From Bacteroidales bacterium UBA1751 (GTDB taxonomy: Bacteria; Bacteroidota; Bacteroidia; Bacteroidales; UBA932): a DNA stretch of 5,097 nucleotides. Positions 1-5,097 of this stretch are shown here, one piece after another. Each line of letters starts with the position of its first letter. Positions within the stretch are counted from its first letter, which is position 1. Made by a program: the position numbers and the translations under genes. The stretch is taken from assembly GCA_002315995.1 (NCBI GenBank), contig DCHN01000004.1:1-5097 (forward strand), given 5' to 3'. The notes beneath the pieces were generated by a model. The model was given only the letters and a program-made list of their open reading frames with translations. It was not told where the DNA came from and did no database searches.

Positions 1-534
1 GTGTGCAAGGTGAGCGGAGAGTTGCTGAGCGACTACTATCACTCAAGGTTTGGGGTTGATACAAGAAGCGTGCGTTTCCCAGGTATCATTTCAAACGGAG
101 CAATGCCTGGCGGCGGTACAACCGACTATGCAGTTGAGGTATTCTATCATGCCGTAAAAACAGGAAAATATGTTTGTGAGGTTCCGCATGACCGCTATAT
201 GGATATGCTTTATATGCCTGATGCGCTTGAGGCGGTTACCACTCTAATGGAGGCGGACCCTGAAAAGCTTATTCACCGCAACAGCTTCAATATCACATCA
301 ATGAGTTTTACGCCTGACCAGCTGTTCGAGCAAATAAGGAAGAGGATTCCTCAGTTCAGCGCAACATTCAATATTGATCCGGTGAAGGATCAGATTTCGG
401 CCTCATGGCCTGATATCATGGACGACAGTTGCGCCCGCGCCGAGTGGGGTTGGGCTCCTAAGTGGGGCATCAACGAGATGGTTGACGACATGATACGTGC
501 CTGCCGTGAAAAACTTGCCCGCGGCGAGTTTTAG
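1..534 (+). CDS. L-threonine 3-dehydrogenase, SDR/epimerase type (5'-truncated)
   Basis: Probable NAD-dependent L-threonine 3-dehydrogenase of the extended short-chain dehydrogenase (epimerase-like) type. It oxidises L-threonine to 2-amino-3-oxobutyrate in the cytoplasm, the first step of the route to glycine and acetyl-CoA. The 177 visible residues are the C-terminal part; the family is usually about 310-320 residues, so the Rossmann NAD-binding half lies off the window. The opening Val-Cys-Lys fits the YxxxK catalytic motif (family form YGVxKxAGE): Lys3 is the catalytic lysine and the Tyr codon would end just before base 1. The initial GTG is therefore an internal valine codon, not a start. 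Other typical features are the RFPGIIS stretch (25-31), the GGGTTDYAVE substrate-site region (37-46), RYMDMLYMPDAL (65-76), and the C-terminal WPDIMDD and EWGWAP motifs. A generic sugar epimerase is the alternative, but the GGGTTDYA region favours threonine dehydrogenase. An intrinsic terminator follows 26 nt after the stop. Confidence 0.85.
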   Translation: MCKVSGELLSDYYHSRFGVDTRSVRFPGIISNGAMPGGGTTDYAVEVFYHAVKTGKYVCEVPHDRYMDMLYMPDALEAVTTLMEADPEKLIHRNSFNITSMSFTPDQLFEQIRKRIPQFSATFNIDPVKDQISASWPDIMDDSCARAEWGWAPKWGINEMVDDMIRACREKLARGEF

Positions 535-560
535 ATGTTATTGTCTGCTTCTAAATTTAC

Positions 561-592
561 AAAGGGAAGAACGAGGGTTCTTCCCTTTTTTT
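561..592 (+). terminator. Rho-independent terminator after the threonine dehydrogenase gene
   Basis: Bases 561-572 and 577-588 form a perfect 12-bp inverted repeat (core GGGAAGAAC / GTTCTTCCC, extended by A-T pairs) around a 4-nt GAGG loop. The right arm runs into seven T (586-592). It sits 26 nt after the upstream stop codon and ends 33 nt before the tgt start, as expected for an intrinsic terminator ending the threonine dehydrogenase transcript. There is no comparable T tract for the opposite strand, so it looks one-directional. Confidence 0.9.
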
Positions 593-594
593 AT

Positions 595-602
595 TAAATT
601 TG
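595..602 (+). promoter_or_regulatory. Candidate Bacteroidota -7 promoter box for tgt
   Basis: TAAATTTG exactly matches the TAnnTTTG -7 consensus used by the primary sigma factor of Bacteroidota. It lies just after the terminator T tract and would place the transcript start near base 608-610, a leader of about 16 nt before the tgt ATG. No TTTG/TTG -33 element is seen at the usual spacing, because that stretch is occupied by the terminator stem. The call therefore rests on one box in AT-rich DNA plus its good position. Confidence 0.4.
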
Positions 603-625
603 CAGATTGTGCTTATTGTGCATAA

Positions 626-1765
626 ATGGCGAGTATGAGATTCGAGATACTGGAGAATGACAAGGGGTGCAGCGCCCGTAATGGACTGCTCTACACAGAC
701 CATGGTGTCATAGAGACGCCTATATTCATGCCTGTGGGAACGGTTGGCAGTGTGAAAGGTGTGTACCACAGGGATTTGCGTTCAGATATAAAAGCGCAGA
801 TAATTCTCGGCAACACTTATCATCTCTATCTCAGACCGGGGCTTGATATCCTCAACAGGGCGGGTGGTCTCCACAAGTTTATTTCGTGGGATGGTCCAAT
901 TCTTACCGACAGCGGCGGATTCCAGGTCTTTTCGCTCACGGAAAACCGAAAGCTTACCGAGGAGGGATGCACCTTCCGTTCGCATATAGATGGTTCGAAG
1001 CACCTGTTTACACCTGAGAACAATGTTGATACTCAACGTACAATAGGTGCCGACATAATTATGGCACTTGACGAGTGCACTCCGGGAACAGCAGATCAAA
1101 GGTATGCGCTCAAGTCATTGAAACTCACCCAGCAGTGGCTGGAGAGAGGTGTGGCGCGTTTCAAAGGCACAGAACCGCTATACGGATACAGGCAGTTCTA
1201 TTTCCCTATTATTCAGGGGTGTGTCTATCCGGAGTTGAGAAGAATGGCGGCCGAGCATGCTGTGGCGCTTGATATGGATGGCTATGCCATTGGCGGTCTT
1301 GCCGTGGGTGAGCCTACCGAGCAGATGTACCAGATGATTGAGGTGCTTGATCCTATTCTGCCAAAAGATAAACCAAGGTATCTTATGGGCGTTGGTACTC
1401 CTGCCAATATACTTGAGGCAATATCGAGGGGAGTTGATATGTTTGACTGTGTAATGCCTACAAGAAACGGACGCAACGGAATGTTATTCACATGGGAGGG
1501 AATGATCAATATCCGTAACCGCAAATGGGCTGACGACTACTCTCCTATTGATGCATGCGGCACATCGTTTGTAGACCATACATACAGCAAGGCATATCTG
1601 CGCCACCTTTTCATAAGTGGCGAGATGCTTGCGGCACAGATTGCATCGGAGCATAATCTGGCATTCTATCTCCAGTTGGTAAAGGAGGCGAGAAAGCATA
1701 TAAAGGCGGGCGACTTTGCTTCCTGGAAGGATATGGCCGTAAAACGTCTTGAAACAAAAATCTAG
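626..1765 (+). CDS. tgt: tRNA-guanine transglycosylase (queuosine pathway)
   Basis: Exchanges guanine-34 in the anticodon of tRNA Asp, Asn, His and Tyr for preQ1, the committing tRNA step of queuosine synthesis in the cytoplasm. At 379 residues it has normal family length and a TIM-barrel sequence throughout. Visible sites are TDSGGFQ with the general acid/base Asp95, DECTPG with Asp149 and Cys151, GGLAVGE (223-229), and DMFDCVMPTRNGRNG with nucleophile Asp274. Cys151 and Val227 match the residues that favour preQ1 in the Zymomonas enzyme, so a bacterial rather than queuine-using specificity is inferred. Oddity: at the zinc site the three expected Cys are Gly312, Ser314 and Asp317, while His343 remains (see findings). 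ATG 626 gives MASMRFEI; an in-frame ATG at 635 (MRFEILEN) is also possible, and no Shine-Dalgarno sequence decides between them. The next gene starts 3 nt after the stop. Confidence 0.97.
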   Translation: MASMRFEILENDKGCSARNGLLYTDHGVIETPIFMPVGTVGSVKGVYHRDLRSDIKAQIILGNTYHLYLRPGLDILNRAGGLHKFISWDGPILTDSGGFQVFSLTENRKLTEEGCTFRSHIDGSKHLFTPENNVDTQRTIGADIIMALDECTPGTADQRYALKSLKLTQQWLERGVARFKGTEPLYGYRQFYFPIIQGCVYPELRRMAAEHAVALDMDGYAIGGLAVGEPTEQMYQMIEVLDPILPKDKPRYLMGVGTPANILEAISRGVDMFDCVMPTRNGRNGMLFTWEGMINIRNRKWADDYSPIDACGTSFVDHTYSKAYLRHLFISGEMLAAQIASEHNLAFYLQLVKEARKHIKAGDFASWKDMAVKRLETKI

Positions 1766-1768
1766 AGC

Positions 1769-2869
1769 ATGGGACTGAAGGATTATAATTTCAGGATAAC
1801 CCTGATAGACAAATATATCATAAAGAAGTTCCTCAGTACCTTCTTTGTGGCTCTCATTCTCATAATTGGCATTGTAATAATATTTGACATAAGCGAGAAG
1901 ATTGACAAGTTTGTTGACCATAATGCACCGCTTGGGCTTGTAATAAACTACTACTTCAACTTCATTCCGTATTTCTCGAACATGTTCAGTTCGCTGTTCG
2001 TCTTCATTACGGTAATCTTCTTTACGTCAAAGCTTGCCGGGAACAGCGAAATTGTGGCTATTCTCGCGGGAGGAGTCTCGTTCAAGAGGCTGATGTATCC
2101 ATATTTCATATCGGCCTTCATAATAGCGCTCTTCTCTCTGGTGCTTAATCTCTGGATTATTCCGCCTGCAAACAAGAGCCGTCTTGCATTTGAGAAGCAG
2201 TATGTCAAGGACAAGTACTCCGAGTTTGGAAGCAATATGCACTACCAAATAAAGCCGGGCGTATTCATGTATGCCGAGTCATTCAGTGCATGGAACAATA
2301 CGGCCTACAATTTCACCCTTGAAACGGTTGAGAATCATAGAATCGTATCCAAACTCTCTGCCGAGAATGCCCAGTGGGACTCCCTGAAGGGGTGCTGGAG
2401 GCTCAATGAGTACAGACTGAGAAAGTTTGTAGGCGAGTGGCAGAAGGTTGAGGTAGGTGAGCGTCTTGATACATCAATTGTAATTACGGTTGAGGACTTT
2501 TACAGGAGGCAGAACATTGTGGAGCAGCTCAATTACCATCAGCTGAATGATCTCATTGATATGCAGAAACTAAGGGGAGACCAAATGGTCAAGTATGCCC
2601 TTATTGAGAAGCACACCCGTTTTGCAATGCCATTTTCGGCATTCATTCTCACACTCATTGGCGTGGCGCTCTCTTCAAAGAAGAGACGTGGAGGAATAGG
2701 ACTTAATATTGGAATAGGCATTGCGTTGAGTTTCTCCTATATCCTTTTCCTGCGCTTCAGTCAGATGTTTGTGCATACAGGAACTATGCCGCCGGGGTTG
2801 GCTCTCTGGACGCCTAACATATTGTTTGCGCTAATTGCGGCATTCCTTTACAGAATAGCTCCGAAATAG
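1769..2869 (+). CDS. LptF/LptG-family permease (YjgP/YjgQ), LPS export
   Basis: Inner-membrane permease subunit of the LptB2FG transporter, which extracts lipopolysaccharide from the inner membrane and passes it to the Lpt bridge. The 366 residues show the family layout: a short cytoplasmic start with IDKYIIKKFLSTFF (13-26), membrane segments at about 22-42, 60-86 and 108-131, a largely hydrophilic periplasmic region at about 132-285 (the expected beta-jellyroll), then membrane segments at about 287-302, 307-335 and 344-362. The cytoplasmic loop AGNSEIVAILAGGVSFKRL (90-108) is where this family has its coupling helix that contacts the ATPase LptB. The basic SSKKRRGG loop (302-309) and the late PPGLALWTPNILF stretch are also family-like. 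The sequence does not show whether it is the F or the G subunit; the partner and LptB are not in the window. The 3-nt gap after tgt implies co-transcription. Confidence 0.9.
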   Translation: MGLKDYNFRITLIDKYIIKKFLSTFFVALILIIGIVIIFDISEKIDKFVDHNAPLGLVINYYFNFIPYFSNMFSSLFVFITVIFFTSKLAGNSEIVAILAGGVSFKRLMYPYFISAFIIALFSLVLNLWIIPPANKSRLAFEKQYVKDKYSEFGSNMHYQIKPGVFMYAESFSAWNNTAYNFTLETVENHRIVSKLSAENAQWDSLKGCWRLNEYRLRKFVGEWQKVEVGERLDTSIVITVEDFYRRQNIVEQLNYHQLNDLIDMQKLRGDQMVKYALIEKHTRFAMPFSAFILTLIGVALSSKKRRGGIGLNIGIGIALSFSYILFLRFSQMFVHTGTMPPGLALWTPNILFALIAAFLYRIAPK

Positions 2870-2930
2870 TGGAGCCTTGATTTGTGGCAAAAGAACCAAC
2901 AACAGAATAAACAACAGATTTTTTTATAGT

Positions 2931-2987
2931 ATGAAACAACTACTTTTAGCAGCCCTGCTTTTCATCTCCACAACAGGCCTGTTTGCG
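2931..2987 (+). other. Signal peptide of the nucleoside transporter
   Basis: Codes for residues 1-19: Met-Lys start, a hydrophobic core (LLLAALLFISTTGLF), and Ala before Gln20. The ...FA|Q junction is common at signal peptidase I sites in Bacteroidota. No lipobox Cys is present, so it is not a lipoprotein signal. Its cleavage would leave the low-complexity segment in the periplasm ahead of the first transport helix. Confidence 0.75.
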
Positions 2988-4499
2988 CAGGAGAGCAGCG
3001 TACAGGAACAGGCAACACCTCAGAAAGCCACTACTGAATTGGCAGCAACAGAGGCTCAGGCAACCAATGCAACGGATGCACTCCAAATGGATTCGGCATC
3101 TGCGGCTCAGATTGATTCAACAACTGCTGCTGAAGTTGCACCTGAGGCACAGACGGCGGTGCTGGAGAATCCGTATGCCAAAATAATAACTGAGAGAAAT
3201 TTCACCTTCAATATCTGGTCAATTCTCAGGGGGCTGCTTGGAATGCTCATAGTAGTTGCAATTGCGTGGGCGGTAAGCCTTGACCGCAAGCATGTCGATT
3301 GGCCAACCGTTCTGAAGGCACTTGCCCTGCAGCTCATTATTGCTGTTGGCGTGCTTTTGTTCCCAGCGGTTCAGACCTTCTTTGAGATATGCGGAAAGTG
3401 CTTTGTTGCAGTTCTTGACTGGACAAAGGCAGGCTCCGACTTCCTCTTCTCTCCTCTTACCGATACGAGCAAGTTCGGATTCATATTTGTCTTCAACATT
3501 CTCCCAACCATCATATTCTTCTCGGCGCTTACCAGTCTTCTATTCTATCTGGGGGTGCTTCAGAAAGTAGTTTACGGAATGGGTTGGTGCCTTTCAAAGG
3601 TCATCAGGCTCTCCGGTGCGGAGTCCCTTTCATGTGCAGGAAACATCTTCCTTGGCCAAACAGAGGCACCTCTTATGGTAAAGGAGTTCATTCCTTCAAT
3701 GACAAAGTCAGAGATAATGCTCATTATGACATCGGGAATGGCAACAATGGCAGGTGGAGTTCTTGCAGCCTATATTGGAATGTTGGGAGGCGGTGACAAA
3801 CTAATGGAGGTTGAGTTTGCAAAGCACCTTCTGAGCGCCTCTGTAATGGCGGCCCCAGGTGCGGTGGCAATGGCCAAGATAATAATGCCTCAGAGGGAGG
3901 AAATTGACAACAAAATAAAGATTTCAAGCGAGAAGCTTGGCAAGAATGTTCTTGATGCAATTTCAAACGGAGCAACCGATGGACTCAGGCTTGCAGCCAA
4001 CGTTGCAGCAATGCTTCTTGTATTCTATGCTCTTATAGCTGGATTCAACTACATATTCGGAATTGTGGGTGGCTGGACAGGCTTGAACGGAGTCATTGCG
4101 GATGCAACTGACGGACGATTCACTTCAATTTCTCTGCAGTTCATTCTCGCATACGCCTTCTACCCGGTAATATGGCTTACCGGTATTGAGGCAGCGGATC
4201 TTCCGCTTGTAGGTCAGCTCCTTGGAGAGAAGATAATAATGACTGAGTTTGTAGGATACCAGTCACTTGCCACAATGATGCAGACAGGTGCATTTGCAAG
4301 CGCAAAATCAGCCATTATGGCAACATACATTCTTTGCGGTTTCTCCAATTTTGCTTCGGTAGGTATTCAGATTGGTGGAATTGGAGGAATGGCACCAAAC
4401 CAGAAGGCGCTTCTTTCATCATACGGAATACGTGCACTCATAGGTGCAACAATGGTAGCTCTTGTGAGCGCTGCTATGGTGGGAATGTTCCTTGCCTGA
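2931..4499 (+). CDS. Concentrative nucleoside transporter (CNT/NupC family) with signal peptide
   Basis: Cation-coupled nucleoside uptake protein of the inner membrane, 522 residues from ATG 2931. This start is chosen over an in-frame TTG at 2877 because it puts a clean signal peptide at the N-terminus (1-19, cleavage likely LFA|Q) and follows an A-rich leader. Residues 20 to about 80 are low-complexity, rich in Ala, Thr, Gln and Glu. The first transport helix is at about 95-117, followed by the basic loop DRKHVDW, which suggests a cytoplasmic side and so a periplasmic N-terminus. CNT hallmarks are NIFLGQTEAPL (238-248: substrate-binding Gln-Thr-Glu, with the Asn that binds sodium in the Vibrio CNT), GEKIIMTEFVGY (432-443, normally GxKxxxNEFVAY) and CGFSNFASVGIQIGG (469-483). 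Purine versus pyrimidine preference cannot be read from it. It lies 61 nt after the LptF/G gene and may share its transcript. Confidence 0.93.
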   Translation: MKQLLLAALLFISTTGLFAQESSVQEQATPQKATTELAATEAQATNATDALQMDSASAAQIDSTTAAEVAPEAQTAVLENPYAKIITERNFTFNIWSILRGLLGMLIVVAIAWAVSLDRKHVDWPTVLKALALQLIIAVGVLLFPAVQTFFEICGKCFVAVLDWTKAGSDFLFSPLTDTSKFGFIFVFNILPTIIFFSALTSLLFYLGVLQKVVYGMGWCLSKVIRLSGAESLSCAGNIFLGQTEAPLMVKEFIPSMTKSEIMLIMTSGMATMAGGVLAAYIGMLGGGDKLMEVEFAKHLLSASVMAAPGAVAMAKIIMPQREEIDNKIKISSEKLGKNVLDAISNGATDGLRLAANVAAMLLVFYALIAGFNYIFGIVGGWTGLNGVIADATDGRFTSISLQFILAYAFYPVIWLTGIEAADLPLVGQLLGEKIIMTEFVGYQSLATMMQTGAFASAKSAIMATYILCGFSNFASVGIQIGGIGGMAPNQKALLSSYGIRALIGATMVALVSAAMVGMFLA

Positions 4500-4591
4500 T
4501 TTTACACCTGCGATAGGACACTCTTCCTTTTGTCCGCGCGGTTATTTCTATGAAATGTGATTTTGATAATTGTGACTATATTGTAAAAGAT

Positions 4592-5097
4592 ATGACATCT
4601 ACAGAGATTAGAGATACGTTTTTGAAATTCTTCGCTTCCAAGGGGCACGCCATTGTGAAGTCAGCGCCTATGGTTGTGAAGAATGACCCTACACTTATGT
4701 TCACCAATGCCGGCATGAACCAGTTCAAGGATATATTCCTTGGCAATGCAAAGCCGGTAAGCATGAGGGCCACCGACAGCCAGAAGTGCCTCAGGGTAAG
4801 CGGAAAGCATAATGACCTTGAGGAGGTTGGTATGGATACATACCACCATACAATGTTCGAGATGCTTGGCAACTGGAGCTTTGGCGACTACTTCAAGGAG
4901 GATGCAATAGCTTGGGCGTGGGAGTTGCTCACCGAGGTTTATAAGCTCCCTAAAGATCGTCTCTATGCTACGGTTTTCGAGGGGTATGAGAAGGATGGAC
5001 TCCAGATGGATATGGAGGCCTATAACAGCTGGCTCAGATTCCTTCCTGCCAACAGAATCATAAAGGGTAACAAGAAGGACAATTTCTGGGAGATGGG
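4592..5097 (+). CDS. alaS: Alanyl-tRNA synthetase (3'-truncated)
   Basis: Charges tRNA-Ala with alanine using ATP, in the cytoplasm. The window holds the first 168 residues of a protein normally about 870-880 long, so only the start of the class II catalytic domain is seen; the tRNA-recognition, editing and C-terminal domains are off the window. Diagnostic stretches are EIRDTFLKFFASKGH (5-19), the motif 1 region TLMFTNAGMNQFKDIFLG (34-51), VSGKHNDLEEVG (69-80), the motif 2 region HHTMFEMLGNWSFGDYFK (85-102), and DNFWEM at the edge, where the family continues GDTGPCGPCSE. ATG 4592 is chosen because MTSTEIRDTF matches the usual N-terminus; an in-frame ATG at 4550 would add 14 residues (MKCDFDNCDYIVKD) unlike the family. 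The gap of 92 nt before it suggests its own promoter, though none is clear. Confidence 0.97.
   Translation, partial: MTSTEIRDTFLKFFASKGHAIVKSAPMVVKNDPTLMFTNAGMNQFKDIFLGNAKPVSMRATDSQKCLRVSGKHNDLEEVGMDTYHHTMFEMLGNWSFGDYFKEDAIAWAWELLTEVYKLPKDRLYATVFEGYEKDGLQMDMEAYNSWLRFLPANRIIKGNKKDNFWEM

Noticed and set aside
1..3. GTG at base 1 as a start codon for the first gene
   Set aside because: The following residues (VCKVSGE) match the middle of the SDR YxxxK active-site motif, so the gene is cut by the window edge and GTG codes an internal valine.
782..1099. Minus-strand open frame inside tgt, and similar antisense frames at 1484-1921, 1951-2235, 3724-3975 and 4576-4872
   Set aside because: They overlap well-recognised + strand genes, their translations resemble no family I know, and they are explained as shadows of coding-strand codon bias.
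2877..2884. TTGATTTG as a -7 promoter box for the nucleoside transporter
   Set aside because: It has one mismatch at the important A of TAnnTTTG and no -33 element at a suitable distance; read-through from the upstream operon is equally likely.
2898..2918. Direct repeat AACAACAGA (2898-2906 and 2910-2918) before the transporter start
   Set aside because: Only 9 nt, simple A/C-rich sequence in an A-rich leader; no sign of an operator or riboswitch fold.
2877..2930. TTG 2877 as the start of the nucleoside transporter (18 extra residues)
   Set aside because: The extra residues are basic and Asn-rich and would bury an excellent signal peptide that begins at ATG 2931; the stretch looks like an A-rich untranslated leader.
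4516..4541. GGACA/TGTCC inverted repeat and the CCGCGCGG palindrome between the transporter and alaS
   Set aside because: The stem is only 5 bp with a 10-nt loop and no T tract follows; the 8-base palindrome cannot form a stable hairpin. Neither supports a terminator or a named regulatory site.

Overview
The window looks like an ordinary core-genome stretch from a member of the Bacteroidota, most likely order Bacteroidales (Bacteroides/Prevotella/Muribaculaceae-like). This rests on the closeness of the Tgt, AlaS and threonine-dehydrogenase protein sequences to that group as I remember them, on starts with no good Shine-Dalgarno sequence, on a TAnnTTTG-type -7 box before tgt, and on a signal peptide ending in ...LFA|Q. 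All five genes lie on the + strand. I see no mobile element, CRISPR array, tRNA or rRNA.

Layout: (1) 1-534 is the 3' part of an extended-SDR L-threonine 3-dehydrogenase, cut by the window edge just after its catalytic Tyr. (2) 561-592 is a strong intrinsic terminator, followed at once by a candidate promoter (595-602). (3) 626-1765 is tgt, the tRNA-guanine transglycosylase for queuosine. (4) 1769-2869, only 3 nt later, is an LptF/LptG-family permease for LPS export. (5) 2931-4499 is a concentrative nucleoside transporter (CNT/NupC family) with an N-terminal signal peptide and a long Ala/Thr/Gln/Glu-rich segment before its first membrane helix. (6) 4592 to the window end is the 5' part of alaS, alanyl-tRNA synthetase.

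Threonine degradation is separated from the rest by the terminator. tgt and the LptF/G permease are almost certainly co-transcribed, and the nucleoside transporter may be read through from them across a 61-nt gap. alaS is probably a separate unit, but I see neither a convincing terminator nor a convincing promoter in the 92-nt gap before it. The genes do not form one pathway.

I found no new multi-gene system here. The observations most worth checking are in the proteins: the Tgt aligns without gaps over the zinc site of E. coli Tgt, yet all three zinc-binding cysteines are replaced (Gly312, Ser314, Asp317) while the histidine remains. The nucleoside transporter has an unusual exported N-terminal extension and a changed CNT signature (TEFVGY for NEFVAY).
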